DNA from: Mycolicibacterium insubricum
GTDB lineage: Bacteria > Actinomycetota > Actinomycetes > Mycobacteriales > Mycobacteriaceae
Assembly: GCF_010731615.1 (NCBI RefSeq)
Contig: NZ_AP022618.1
Span: 4,092,001 to 4,156,000 of the forward strand
DNA length: 64,000 nucleotides
Reading direction: 5' to 3'
Below, piece after piece: positions 46,802-58,271 of this stretch. A model generated the notes under the pieces. It searched no databases and was not told where the DNA came from. It was given only the letters and a program-made list of their open reading frames with translations. The position numbers and the translations under genes were made by a program. Within the stretch, counting starts at the first letter, position 1. Each line of letters opens with the position of its first letter.

Positions 46802-47674
46802 ATGTCCGTCGTCAACCTGATTCGTCTGCACTGGGCGGCGCTGCGCGCGCTGGTGGTCCTCACCGTCGTGCTGGGTCTGGTCTATCCCCTGCTGATCTGG
46901 CTGATCGCGCAGCTGCCGGGTCTGCGAGCCAAGGCCGAGGGATCGATCGTCACCGCCGGTGGAAAACCGGTGGGCAGCAGCCTGATCGGTCAGTCCTTCA
47001 CCGACGGCCGGGGTGTGCCGTTGGCCCGCTACTTCCAGGGCCGGCCGTCAGCGGCGGGAAGCGGCTACGACGCGATGTCCAGCGGCGCGAGCAACCTCGG
47101 CCCGGAAAGCATCGTCGACACCCCGAGCCGCCCGAGCCTGCTCACCGAGGTCTGCGACCGCAGCCGCACCGTCGGCGGCTTCGATTCGATCGACGGCACC
47201 CGGCCGTTCTGCACACCGGGTGGCGTCGGCGCGGTGCTGTCGGTGATCGGCCCGCGCGACGCCCGCGGCGAGGTGACCCGTCCGACCCGGGTGATCAGCG
47301 TCAACGAGCCCTGCCCCGCCGCCCCGTTTCTGGCCGAATACCGCGGTGTGCGGGTGGAATGCGCATCGGCCGGCGACGAATACCGCTCCGGCCTGCTCGT
47401 GACGATCCGCGGCGACGCCCCGCAGAACCCGGCGGTGCCCGCCGATGCCGTGACCGCCTCGGCCAGCGGCCTCGATCCCGACATTTCCCCGGCGTACGCG
47501 CAACTGCAGGTCAGCCGGGTCGCGGCCGCCCGCAACGTCGGGACCGAGGACATCGCGGCCCTGGTCCGCCGGCACACCGAAGGACCCGATCTGCGGGTGT
47601 TCGGACAACCGCGGGTCAATGTGCTCGAGCTCAACCTCGACCTGGATGCCAACTATCCGGTGCCGGGTGCATGA
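46802..47674 (+). CDS. kdpC: potassium-transporting ATPase subunit KdpC, enlarged
   Basis: KdpC is the single-span subunit that stabilises KdpAB and favours ATP binding. The N-terminal helix is at about residues 13-36, with conserved GSSLIGQSF (58-66), RYFQGRPS (76-83) and SGASNLGP (94-101), then the C-terminal VPADAVTASASGLDPDISP (212-230). At 290 residues it is about 100 longer than standard KdpC (around 190). The extra sequence lies between SNLGP and VPADAVT, at about residues 102-210, and contains four cysteines (118, 137, 171, 187). ATG at 46802. Confidence 0.92.
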   Translation: MSVVNLIRLHWAALRALVVLTVVLGLVYPLLIWLIAQLPGLRAKAEGSIVTAGGKPVGSSLIGQSFTDGRGVPLARYFQGRPSAAGSGYDAMSSGASNLGPESIVDTPSRPSLLTEVCDRSRTVGGFDSIDGTRPFCTPGGVGAVLSVIGPRDARGEVTRPTRVISVNEPCPAAPFLAEYRGVRVECASAGDEYRSGLLVTIRGDAPQNPAVPADAVTASASGLDPDISPAYAQLQVSRVAAARNVGTEDIAALVRRHTEGPDLRVFGQPRVNVLELNLDLDANYPVPGA

Positions 47675-47684
47675 TGGCAGCGTG

Positions 47685-50231
47685 ATGCCCGGCGATTCCC
47701 GGGGCCGGGCCGAAAACCGGCGCCGGCGCGGTGAACTGCGGATCTATCTCGGCGCCGCCCCCGGCGTCGGGAAGACCTACGCCATGCTCGCCGAGGCGCA
47801 CCGCCGACTCGATCGGGGCGCCGACCTGGTGGCCGCTGTCGTCGAAACCCACGGCAGGCCCAGGACCGCCGAACTGCTCGAGGGCATCGAGATTGTTCCC
47901 CCGCACTACGTCGAGTACCGCGGATCGCGCTACCCCGAACTCGACGTGCCCGCCGTGCTGGCCCGACGCCCGGAGGTGGTGCTGGTCGACGAACTCGCGC
48001 ACACCAACACCCCGGGCAGCACCAACCCGAAACGCTGGCAGGACGTGGAGCAACTGCTCGCCGCCGGGATCACCGTCATCACCACGGTCAACGTGCAGCA
48101 CCTGGAAAGCCTCAACGACGTCGTCTCCCAGATCACCGGCATCGAGCAGCGGGAGAAGGTGCCCGACGAGGTGGTGCGCGCCGCCGACCAGATCGAGTTG
48201 GTGGACATCACGCCGGAGGCGTTGCGCCGCAGGCTTTCCCACGGCAACGTCTACGCGCCCGAACGCATCGACGCGGCGCTGGGCAACTACTTTCGGCCCG
48301 GCAACCTCACCGCGCTGCGTGAACTCGCCCTGCTGTGGCTGGCCGATCAGGTCGACGCCGCACTCGCCAAATACCGTTCCGAGCACAAGATCAACGACAC
48401 CTGGGAGGCCCGGGAACGGGTCGTGGTGGCGGTCACCGGCGGCCCGGAATCCGAGACCCTGGTGCGCCGGGCTTCGAGGATCGCGTCGAAGGCCAGCGCG
48501 GAGCTGATGGTGGTGCACGTGGTCCGCGGCGACGGCCTGACCGGGATCAGCGCACCGCAGATGGGCCGGGTCCGCGAGTTGGCCACCAGCCTGGGTGCCA
48601 CCGTGCACACCGTCGTCGGCGACGACGTGCCCACCGCGCTGCTGGATTTCGCCCGCGAACGCAACGCCACCCAGCTGGTGCTGGGCACCTCGCGGCGGTC
48701 CCGCTGGGCCCGGATCCTCGACGAGGGCATCGGCGCGGCCGTCGTCCACGACTCCGGCAAGATCGACGTGCACATGGTCACCCACCCCGAGGAGTCACGG
48801 CGGCCGGGCTGGGCGAACGTCCGGCCGTGGCAGCGCCACGCACTGTCCTGGCTGGCCGCGGCGGTGGTGCCACCGACGATCTGCCTGATCATCCTGCTGG
48901 CCCTGGACCGCACGCTGGGCATCGGCGGCGAGAGCGCGCTGTTCTTCATAGGGGTGCTGACCGTCGCGCTGCTCGGCGGGGTGGCGCCCGCGGCAGTGTC
49001 CGCGGTGCTCTCCGGTGTGCTGCTGAACTACTTCCTGGTCGAACCGCGGCACACCTTCACCATCGCCGAGCCGGACACCGCGGTCACCATCGTGGTGCTG
49101 CTGGCGGTGGCCGTCGCGGTCGCCGCGTTGGTCGACGACGCCGCCAAGCGCACCCGGGAGGCCCGCCGCGCCGCGCGGGAAGCCGAACTGCTGGCCCTGT
49201 TCGCCGGTTCGGTGCTGCGCGGGGCGGATCTACCCGCTCTGCTGGAACGGGTTCGCGAGGTTTACGGGCAACGGGCGGTCAGCCTGCTGCGCGGCGGTCC
49301 CGCCGGCGCCACTCCGGTCGCCGTCGTGGGTACCGACCCGTGCACCCGCGCCGATGACGCCGACACCGCCATCGAGGTGGGCGAGGACGAATTCTGGCTG
49401 CTGCTGGCCGGGCGCACGACGGCGGCGCGGGACCGCCGGGTGCTGGGCGCGGTGGCCCGCCAGGCCGCCGGGCTGGTGCAGCGCCGGGAACTGGTCGAGG
49501 GCGCCGCGCAGGCCCGGGCGATCGCCGAGGCCGACGAGCTGCGCCGATCCCTGCTCTCGGCCGTCGGGCACGACCTGCGCACACCGCTGGCCGCGGCCAA
49601 GGCCGCCGTATCGAGCCTGCGCGGCGGCGACGTCGGCTTCTCCCCCGAAGACACCGCCGAACTGCTGGCCACCATCGAGGAATCCGTCGACCAGCTCACC
49701 TCGCTCGTCGGGAACCTGTTGGACTCCTCGCGGCTGGCCGCCGGCGCGGTCCGCCCGCAGCTGCACCGGGTCTATCTGGAGGAGACCGTGCAGCGTGCGC
49801 TCATCGGAATCAGCCGCGGCGCCACCGGATACCGCCGCGGCGGGCTGGACCGGGTCAGCGTCGACGTCGGTGCGACGGTGGCGCTGGCCGACGGCGGTCT
49901 GTTAGAGCGGGTGCTGGCCAACCTGATCGACAACGCCCTGCGGTACGCACCGGATGGGCCGGTGCGGGTGACGGCCGGGCGGGTCGGTGACCGGGTGCTG
50001 ATCGCGGTGGCCGACGAGGGGCCGGGCATCGCCCGCGCGGACCAGGACCGGATCTTCGCGCCGTTCCAACGGCTCGACGACCGGAACACCGGAACCGGTG
50101 TCGGGCTGGGACTTTCGGTGGCCCGCGGGTTCGTGGAAGCGATGGGCGGCACGGTCACCATCGACGACACCCCCGGCGGCGGGCTGACCGTCGGGATCGA
50201 ACTGGCCGCCCCGGGGCGCACCGATGACTAA
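47685..50231 (+). CDS. kdpD: sensor histidine kinase KdpD
   Basis: 848-residue potassium/turgor sensor. The N-terminal KdpD domain has Walker A GAAPGVGKTYAML (about 22-34), then a universal-stress-like domain (about 245-370), four transmembrane helices (about 385-490), and a GAF-like region. The kinase core has H629 in GHDLRTPLAA and an ATP-binding domain with NLIDNALRYAPDG (about 746-758). ATG at 47685 or the in-frame GTG just before it. Overlaps kdpE by 8 bases. Here it is co-directional with kdpFABC. Confidence 0.94.
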   Translation: MPGDSRGRAENRRRRGELRIYLGAAPGVGKTYAMLAEAHRRLDRGADLVAAVVETHGRPRTAELLEGIEIVPPHYVEYRGSRYPELDVPAVLARRPEVVLVDELAHTNTPGSTNPKRWQDVEQLLAAGITVITTVNVQHLESLNDVVSQITGIEQREKVPDEVVRAADQIELVDITPEALRRRLSHGNVYAPERIDAALGNYFRPGNLTALRELALLWLADQVDAALAKYRSEHKINDTWEARERVVVAVTGGPESETLVRRASRIASKASAELMVVHVVRGDGLTGISAPQMGRVRELATSLGATVHTVVGDDVPTALLDFARERNATQLVLGTSRRSRWARILDEGIGAAVVHDSGKIDVHMVTHPEESRRPGWANVRPWQRHALSWLAAAVVPPTICLIILLALDRTLGIGGESALFFIGVLTVALLGGVAPAAVSAVLSGVLLNYFLVEPRHTFTIAEPDTAVTIVVLLAVAVAVAALVDDAAKRTREARRAAREAELLALFAGSVLRGADLPALLERVREVYGQRAVSLLRGGPAGATPVAVVGTDPCTRADDADTAIEVGEDEFWLLLAGRTTAARDRRVLGAVARQAAGLVQRRELVEGAAQARAIAEADELRRSLLSAVGHDLRTPLAAAKAAVSSLRGGDVGFSPEDTAELLATIEESVDQLTSLVGNLLDSSRLAAGAVRPQLHRVYLEETVQRALIGISRGATGYRRGGLDRVSVDVGATVALADGGLLERVLANLIDNALRYAPDGPVRVTAGRVGDRVLIAVADEGPGIARADQDRIFAPFQRLDDRNTGTGVGLGLSVARGFVEAMGGTVTIDDTPGGGLTVGIELAAPGRTDD

Positions 50232-50910
50232 GACCCGGGTGCTGGTGATCGACGACGAGCCGCAGATCTTGCGCGCCCTGCGGATCAATCTGTCGGTCCG
50301 CGGCTACGACGTGCTGACCGCCGCCACCGGGGCGGATGCCCTGCGGGCGGCCGCCGAGCACCCGCCCGATGTGGTGATCCTGGACCTGGGCCTGCCGGAC
50401 ATGTCCGGGATCGCGGTGCTCGAGGGGCTGCGCGGCTGGCTCAGCGTTCCGGTGATCGTGCTGTCGGCGCGCACCGACTCGGCTGACAAGGTGGAGGCGC
50501 TCGACGCCGGAGCCGACGACTATGTGACGAAACCTTTTGGTATTGACGAGTTCCTGGCCCGGCTGCGGGCCGCGGTACGACGGGCCGCGGTGCCGGCGAG
50601 TCTCGACGAGCCGGTGGTGACGACCGCATCGTTCACCGTCGACCTGGCCGCCAAGAAGGTCACCCGCGCCGGCGTCGAGGTGCACCTGACACCCACCGAG
50701 TGGGGCATGCTGGAGATGCTGGTGCGCAACCGCGGCAAACTCGTCGGCCGCGAGGAACTGCTGCGCGAGGTGTGGGGCCCGGGCTATGCGAAGGAAACCC
50801 ACTACCTGCGGGTCTATCTGGCCCAGTTGCGGCGAAAGCTCGAAGACGATCCCGCACACCCGCGGCACCTGCTGACCGAGACCGGCATGGGCTACCGGTT
50901 CGAGGCATAG
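50224..50910 (+). CDS. kdpE: response regulator KdpE
   Basis: 228-residue OmpR/PhoB-family regulator. Receiver with DDE at about 10-12, phospho-acceptor D54 in VILDLGLPDM and K near FVTKPFG. The winged-helix DNA-binding domain is at about 130-225 (TPTEWGMLEMLVRNRGKLV, then YLRVYLAQLRRKLEDDP). Phosphorylated by KdpD to activate the kdp operon upstream. Last gene of the operon. Confidence 0.95.
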   Translation: MTKTRVLVIDDEPQILRALRINLSVRGYDVLTAATGADALRAAAEHPPDVVILDLGLPDMSGIAVLEGLRGWLSVPVIVLSARTDSADKVEALDAGADDYVTKPFGIDEFLARLRAAVRRAAVPASLDEPVVTTASFTVDLAAKKVTRAGVEVHLTPTEWGMLEMLVRNRGKLVGREELLREVWGPGYAKETHYLRVYLAQLRRKLEDDPAHPRHLLTETGMGYRFEA

Positions 50911-50937
50911 CGCGCGGTGTGAACCGTTGCCGCGCGG

Positions 50938-51897
50938 TTACTCCGCGATGGACTGGGCGATGCCGTCGAGGATGTCGTGCTCGCTGACCACCAGGGTGTC
51001 GATGCCCATCCGGGTCCCGAGCTCACGGGCGAGTTCCTGCACGACGATCGCACCGCCGCCGATGACGTCGACGCGGCCCTCGTGCATCGGCCCCAGCGCG
51101 GCGCGCTGCTCGCGGGTCATCCCGATCAGCCGGTCGCAGACGGCCAGCAGCTCACCGAATCCGATGCGGAACAGGTGAATCGCCTCCGAGTCGTAGGCCG
51201 GCAGCCCCATCGCCAGCGCGGCCAGCGTGGTGAAGGTGCCGGCCACCCCGACCCAGGTACGGGCACCGACGACCGGCACCACCGCGAGTGCGGCGGCGAT
51301 GCGCTCGGCGGCCACGGCGCGGGCGGCGGCGATCTCCTCGGCCGTCGGCGGATCGGAGTGCAGGCAGCGCTCGGTGAGCCGGACGCAGCCGATATCCACC
51401 GATTTCGACGCCGCCACATCGCCGTCGGCGTCGCCGCGGACCACCTCGGTGGAACCGCCACCCAGATCGACGACGACGAATGGCCCGTCACCGGCGGCCA
51501 GTTCGGCGAACGCGCCGTGAAACGACAGGGCGGCCTCCTCGTCGCCGCTGATCACCTCGGCCACCGCCCCGGGTGCCACGGACCCGAGCACCTCGGCCGT
51601 CATGGCGAAGAACTCGTCGCGGTTGGCGGCATCCCGGGTGGCCGAGGTGGCGACCATCCGGATCCGCGAAACATCGTGCGCGGACAGGGTTTCCGCGTAG
51701 CAAACCAGTGCGTCCCGGGTCCGCTGCAGTGCGGCGTCGCAGAACCGTCCGGTGGCGTCCACCCCTTCGCCGAGGCGCACGATGCGCATCTCGCGGACCA
51801 CATCGACCGCTTCCCACCGGCTGTCGACCCAGTCCAGGTCGGCGATCAGCAGCCGGATCGAGTTGGTGCCGCAGTCGATGGCGCCGACCCGGCTCAC
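50938..51897 (-). CDS. ppx2: exopolyphosphatase / pppGpp phosphohydrolase Ppx2
   Basis: 319-residue Ppx/GppA-family phosphatase with the ASKHA fold. The phosphate-1 motif is AIDCGTNSIRLLIADL (about residues 6-21), and phosphate-2 is VVDLGGGSTEVV (about 138-149). The length equals M. tuberculosis Rv1026, which hydrolyses inorganic polyphosphate and pppGpp. GTG start at 51897 overlaps the DUF501 stop as GTGA. Third gene of the eno-to-ppx2 strand run; convergent with kdpE. Confidence 0.92.
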   Translation of the reverse strand: MSRVGAIDCGTNSIRLLIADLDWVDSRWEAVDVVREMRIVRLGEGVDATGRFCDAALQRTRDALVCYAETLSAHDVSRIRMVATSATRDAANRDEFFAMTAEVLGSVAPGAVAEVISGDEEAALSFHGAFAELAAGDGPFVVVDLGGGSTEVVRGDADGDVAASKSVDIGCVRLTERCLHSDPPTAEEIAAARAVAAERIAAALAVVPVVGARTWVGVAGTFTTLAALAMGLPAYDSEAIHLFRIGFGELLAVCDRLIGMTREQRAALGPMHEGRVDVIGGGAIVVQELARELGTRMGIDTLVVSEHDILDGIAQSIAE

Positions 51898-52415
51898 CGG
51901 TCCTCCCCCGCCGAACCGGCCACGGCCGACCAGACGGCGGGATCGAGGATTCCGGCCATCGCGGGCTCGACGGCCAGCGCCGCCAGCGCCTCGTCCCCGA
52001 ACGGGTTCACCCCGGGCCCCTTCGCCAGCGAGTGGGCGATCAGCACGTGCAGGCATTTCACCCGATCCGGCATCCCGCCGCCGGAGAAGGTGGTACCCAG
52101 GGACTCGAGGGCGTCACGCTCGGCCAGAAACGACTCGTGCGCACGCCGGTAGGCGGCAGCCAGCTCCGCGTCGTCGGCCAGCCGCGCCGTCATCTCGCGC
52201 ATCATGCCGGTGGTTTCCAGCCGACTCGCCGCCGCCGTCAGGGCCGGGTGGGTCAGGTAGTACAGCGTCGGGAACGGCGTCCCGTCGGGCAGTTTCGGTG
52301 CGGTCTTGACCACCGCCGGTTCCCCGTTGGGGCAGCGGTAGGCGATCTCGATCACCCCGCGGGGTTCGCGGCCCAGTTGGGCGGCAACCGCGTCGAGGTC
52401 GGCCGGGTCAACCAC
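51894..52415 (-). CDS. DUF501 family protein (Rv1025-like)
   Basis: 173-residue protein of the conserved actinobacterial DUF501 family: N-terminal VDPADLDAVAAQLGREPRGV, cysteine-containing AYRCPNGEPAVVKTAPKLPD, then TLYYLTHP and, near the C-terminus, GGGMPDRVKCLHVLIAHSLA. GTG start at 52415, overlapping the FtsB-like gene by 8 bases. Always found between the FtsB-like and Ppx genes in mycobacteria. Function unknown. Confidence 0.9.
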   Translation of the reverse strand: MVDPADLDAVAAQLGREPRGVIEIAYRCPNGEPAVVKTAPKLPDGTPFPTLYYLTHPALTAAASRLETTGMMREMTARLADDAELAAAYRRAHESFLAERDALESLGTTFSGGGMPDRVKCLHVLIAHSLAKGPGVNPFGDEALAALAVEPAMAGILDPAVWSAVAGSAGEDR

Positions 52416-53124
52416 CGGAGCCTGCCGGTGGCGCGGCCGGGGCGTCGGGCACCGCGCCCGGATGGTCGGGGGTGACGGTGGGCGGCGGCGACGCGGGCGG
52501 GTGCGGGTCGTCGGCGATGGTCTTCCACAGCGAGGTGTACCAGGGGTCGTTGCTGGGTGCCGGCAGCGCCGGCCCGGCCGGTGCCCCGGGGACCACCGCC
52601 GAGGGCGGCAACTGCACCTGATACGGCACGTCGCCGGGCATCACGAAACCCAGCCGGGCCCGGGCCTGCGCGGCGATGTAGGCCGGGTCGGTCTGCTTGT
52701 CCTTCTGCTGCTGCAGGTCGGCGATCTGGCTGCGCAACGCCTTCTCGGTCGCCGCGAGCTGCGCCTGTTCGGCGCGCTGGGCGAAGAACGTGCGCACCGG
52801 CCCGGCGATGGTCAGCGTCAGCACGCACACCACCGCGGCGAGGATCGCCGCGCGCCGCGCGGTGAAGCCGAGGCGCTGTTCGTTGGCGCGGGTGGTCGCG
52901 GCGGCGTGGGCGGCCCGGATTGGGGCGATCGCCTCGGGCATCGCCCGCGACTCGGGCCCGGTCCACTGGGAAACCGGCGGTTCCTCGTCGGAGGGGTTCG
53001 GCGTCGCCCCCTCGGGTCCGGTGGCGGGTTTGCGGCCGCGCCCGGGCGCCGGGCGCCGCCCACCGCTACCGGGCTTGGAACCCGGTGACCGCCGTTTGGG
53101 GGCGGGCCGCTTGCCGTCGGACAC
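52408..53124 (-). CDS. FtsB/DivIC-type septum formation initiator (Rv1024-like)
   Basis: 238-residue bitopic division protein. A long basic, Pro/Gly-rich cytoplasmic tail (about 1-85), one transmembrane helix (about 90-110), then a coiled coil (EQAQLAATEKALRSQIADLQ, then QKDKQT) and the conserved RARLGFVMPGD. Ends in a Pro-rich tail. FtsB-type proteins join FtsL/FtsQ in the divisome. ATG at 53124, 16 bases after eno. Much of the length is disordered tails, as in other mycobacterial homologues. Confidence 0.88.
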   Translation of the reverse strand: MSDGKRPAPKRRSPGSKPGSGGRRPAPGRGRKPATGPEGATPNPSDEEPPVSQWTGPESRAMPEAIAPIRAAHAAATTRANEQRLGFTARRAAILAAVVCVLTLTIAGPVRTFFAQRAEQAQLAATEKALRSQIADLQQQKDKQTDPAYIAAQARARLGFVMPGDVPYQVQLPPSAVVPGAPAGPALPAPSNDPWYTSLWKTIADDPHPPASPPPTVTPDHPGAVPDAPAAPPAGSGG

Positions 53125-53140
53125 CGATCGAGGCTACCGG

Positions 53141-55304
<2,164 letters not shown>

Positions 55305-55397
55305 GCCGCTACCTCCCGCAGACACGCCCCCCCACTTTACGGACCGACGGCCCGGTTGCTGTTCGGGGCGTCCCCGGGACGTCCGCCTGGGTGTACT

Positions 55398-55444
55398 GTT
55401 TGCCTGCCAGTAGGGAAGGCAAACCTCGGTAATGATTGCCTGCC
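55398..55444 (+). promoter_or_regulatory. IdeR-box-like operator upstream of efeUOB
   Basis: Bases 55410-55428 match 13 of the 19 positions of the IdeR/DtxR consensus (TTAGGTTAGGCTAACCTAA), including TAGG and GGC-AACCT. A dyad GTTTGCCT (55398-55405) / AGGCAAAC (55417-55424) overlaps it, and TTGCCTGCC occurs twice (55400-55408 and 55436-55444). It lies 45-75 bases before the efeU start, suited to iron-dependent repression. Confidence 0.6.
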
Positions 55445-55473
55445 CAAACTGCATAACGTGATCGGGGCAGCCA

Positions 55474-57084
55474 ATGCAGGGCGTCTTCGTCAGCACCTTC
55501 CTGATAGGCCTGCGGGAAGGCCTCGAAGCGGTGCTCATCGTCAGCATCGTGGCCACCTTCCTCAAGCGCAGCGGCCGGTCCCTGCGCCCGATGGCGGTCG
55601 GTGTCGGCGCCGCCGTCGCGCTGAGCATCGCCGTCGGCGTCGGCCTGAACCTGCTCTCGGAGAACCTGCCGCAGCGCCAGCAGGAGATGCTCGAGACGGT
55701 CATCGGCGCGATCGCGATCGTCTTCGTCACCACCATGATCGTCTGGATGAACCGCCACGCCTTCCAGATGAAGGGCCAGCTGGAGAGCGAGGCGCGGCAG
55801 GCGATCAACAACGGCGGTGCGCTCGCGCTGGCGACGATGGCCTTCCTGGCGGTCCTCAAGGAGGGATTCGAAACCTCCGTCTTCCTGCTGGCCGCCGCCC
55901 AGGCCTCCGGCGGGGACCGGCTGTGGGCCGTGCTGGGCGCGGTCACCGGCATCGGCGCCGCCGTCGGGCTCGGGATCGCGATGTACCACGGTGCGCTCCG
56001 GCTCAACCTGGCCCGGTTTTTCCGCGCCACCGGCGTGTTCCTGATCCTGATCGCCGCCGGGCTGGTGATCGGCACCCTGCGCACCGCCCACGAGGCCGGC
56101 TGGGTGAACATCGGCCAGCAAAAGGTCCTGGACTTCTCCGGCTGGATGCCCGGCCACTCCGCCCTGGGCGCGCTGATCACCGGAATGTTCGGCATCCCGC
56201 CCGACCCCCGGCTGATCGAGGTTCTGGGCTGGCTGCTCTACACCGCCCCGGTCATGATCGTCTTCCTCTGGCCGACCACCCTGGCCGCCGAACCCGCCCA
56301 ACGCCGACGCCTGCTGCTGGGCGCCGGTGCGGTGCTGGGGATCGCGGCCGCCGCCCTGGCCGTGTTCGTGCCCGCCGACGGCGAACTCCCCGGTCCCGCC
56401 AGAACCAGTGCCGACGGCCGGACCTCGGTGACCCTGCGGACCGACGGCGGCGCGGCGGCACTGTCGGTCGACACCGGTACCGAGACCCGGGACATCCAGC
56501 TCGACACCGCGGGCCGGCGCACCCTCGACGGCGTGAACCTCGACGTCCGCCAGGCGAAGATCGGGGTCGCGCCGGACCAGACCGGCACCACCGTCACCCT
56601 GGCCGAGCTCACCGCGCTGCAGGGAGGCCGGCTGCCGGTCGGCCTCAACGCGGTTCGCACCCCGGGCCCGTTCACCGTCACGTGGAACGCCAGCAGGTCC
56701 TACGAGGTGCTCTCCCGCGGCGATTCCCTGGTGCACGCGGAGGCGACCGGTTCCCGGATCGCCACCCTGCGCGGCGGCGGACTGTCAGGCACCAAGACCG
56801 TCAGCGTCGGAACGCTGCCTGGGGACTGGGCCACCGCAGCCGCCGACGACGACGCGGTGCTCACCGAGATCCGCCAGGCCCGCCAGACCCGGGACGAGCG
56901 GATGCTCTGGAAGGCCTGGCTGCCCGCGGTGCTCGGCATCGGCGCCGCGTGGCTCATCGTGTCCGGCCTGCGCCTGCGAACAACCAAACCCATCGACACC
57001 GACGTCGACGCCCAGAACGAACCTGAAAGGACTCAGCACAGCGATGACCAAGAAACCGAACGGGACCGGTCCCGCGCGCCCTAG
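55474..57084 (+). CDS. efeU: iron permease EfeU (FTR1 family), extended
   Basis: 536-residue protein. Residues 1-280 form the seven-helix FTR1-type permease with both REGLE-type iron motifs, REGLEAV at 14-20 and KEGFETS at about 129-135. Residues about 290-475 are an extracytoplasmic beta-rich domain, and a final helix (about 480-500) ends in a short cytoplasmic tail. Typical EfeU is about 280 residues, so the second half is an addition. ATG at 55474. Overlaps efeO by 41 bases. Ferric/ferrous iron import together with EfeO and EfeB. Confidence 0.9.
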   Translation: MQGVFVSTFLIGLREGLEAVLIVSIVATFLKRSGRSLRPMAVGVGAAVALSIAVGVGLNLLSENLPQRQQEMLETVIGAIAIVFVTTMIVWMNRHAFQMKGQLESEARQAINNGGALALATMAFLAVLKEGFETSVFLLAAAQASGGDRLWAVLGAVTGIGAAVGLGIAMYHGALRLNLARFFRATGVFLILIAAGLVIGTLRTAHEAGWVNIGQQKVLDFSGWMPGHSALGALITGMFGIPPDPRLIEVLGWLLYTAPVMIVFLWPTTLAAEPAQRRRLLLGAGAVLGIAAAALAVFVPADGELPGPARTSADGRTSVTLRTDGGAAALSVDTGTETRDIQLDTAGRRTLDGVNLDVRQAKIGVAPDQTGTTVTLAELTALQGGRLPVGLNAVRTPGPFTVTWNASRSYEVLSRGDSLVHAEATGSRIATLRGGGLSGTKTVSVGTLPGDWATAAADDDAVLTEIRQARQTRDERMLWKAWLPAVLGIGAAWLIVSGLRLRTTKPIDTDVDAQNEPERTQHSDDQETERDRSRAP

Positions 57085-58270
57085 CCGCTGGCTGGCGGCC
57101 CCCGTCCTGCTCGCCTCCGTCACTGTCGTCGCCGCCGGCTGTTCCCACGGCGACAACACGTCCGACGACGCGAAGCCCTCGGGCGGCGTCAACACGGTGA
57201 ACCTGTCCCTGGAGGGCGACGCCTGCAAGGTCGATACCGCCAGCGTGCCGGCCGGCCCGGTCACCTTCAACGTGATCAACAAGAGCGCCCCGAGCATCAG
57301 CGAAGTCGAACTGATCAAGGACCAGCGCATCCTCGGCGAGAAGGAGAACCTCGCCCCCGGACTCCCGCAGGTGTCGTTCACCGTCACCCTCGACGGCGGT
57401 AAGTACCAGCTGTACTGCCCCGGCGCGGCAACAGAATTCGTCGACTTCGAGGTCACCGGTCAGGCTGCCGCCGCGCCCACCGGCTCCACCCAGGACATCC
57501 TCAAGGAAGGCGCCAAGGGCTACGCGGCCTACATCAACGAACAGATCACCCTGCTGGTCGCCGCCGTCAAGGTCCTCGACACCGCGGTGCAGGCCGGCGA
57601 CGTCGAAGCCGCCAAGACCGCCTACGTCAAGGCCCGGCCGTACTACGAGCACGCGGAATCCAGCGTCGAAGGATTCCTGTTGCCTGGCACCGCCGTCGAC
57701 GACAACAACGGCAACCTCGACTACCTGATCGACATGCGCCAGTCCAATCTCGACGAGAAGGTCGGCTGGTCCGGCTTCCACGCAATCGAGCGCGACCTGT
57801 GGGGCACCGGCATCACCGGCGAGACCAAGAAGCTGAGCACCGCACTGGTGACCAACGTCGGCAAGCTCGCCGAGGTGGTCAAGACCCTGGAGTACAAGCC
57901 CGAGGACCTGGCCAACGGTGCGGCCGACCTGCTCGAAGAGGTGCAGAACACCAAGATCACCGGCGAGGAGGAGGCGTTCAGCCACACCGACCTGGTGGAC
58001 TTCGCCGCCAATGTGGAAGGTGCGCAACAGGCCTACGCGGCGCTGCGTCCGGGGCTGCTGAAGATCGACGCGAACCTGGTCGAGCAGATCGACGCGCAGT
58101 TCGTCAACGTCCAGCAGGCCGTCGACAAGTACCGCGACCCGTCGGCGCCGGGCGGTTTCAAGCCGTGGACGCCGGAGGTCCGCAAGGCCGATGCGGCATC
58201 GCTGACCGCGGTGATCCAGCCGCTGCATGACAGCCTGTCGACCATCGCGCAGAAAGTCGCCACCGCCTGA
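57044..58270 (+). CDS. efeO: EfeO iron-uptake lipoprotein
   Basis: 408-residue exported protein: signal with lipobox AAGC (cysteine 33), cupredoxin-like domain (about 45-145, with VTFNVINKSAPSISEVELI), then an M75 imelysin-like domain with the HxxE iron motif in GFHAIERDLWG (about 245-255). It captures iron for EfeU. ATG at 57044 lies inside the efeU 3' end; the next gene begins one base after its stop. Confidence 0.93.
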   Translation: MTKKPNGTGPARPSRWLAAPVLLASVTVVAAGCSHGDNTSDDAKPSGGVNTVNLSLEGDACKVDTASVPAGPVTFNVINKSAPSISEVELIKDQRILGEKENLAPGLPQVSFTVTLDGGKYQLYCPGAATEFVDFEVTGQAAAAPTGSTQDILKEGAKGYAAYINEQITLLVAAVKVLDTAVQAGDVEAAKTAYVKARPYYEHAESSVEGFLLPGTAVDDNNGNLDYLIDMRQSNLDEKVGWSGFHAIERDLWGTGITGETKKLSTALVTNVGKLAEVVKTLEYKPEDLANGAADLLEEVQNTKITGEEEAFSHTDLVDFAANVEGAQQAYAALRPGLLKIDANLVEQIDAQFVNVQQAVDKYRDPSAPGGFKPWTPEVRKADAASLTAVIQPLHDSLSTIAQKVATA

Positions 58271-58271
58271 T

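Noticed and set aside
55309..56736. 475-codon minus-strand frame opposite efeU
   Set aside because: It is an antisense shadow of a gene with clear FTR1 motifs; its own composition is repetitive Gly/Arg/His/Gln with no recognisable fold.
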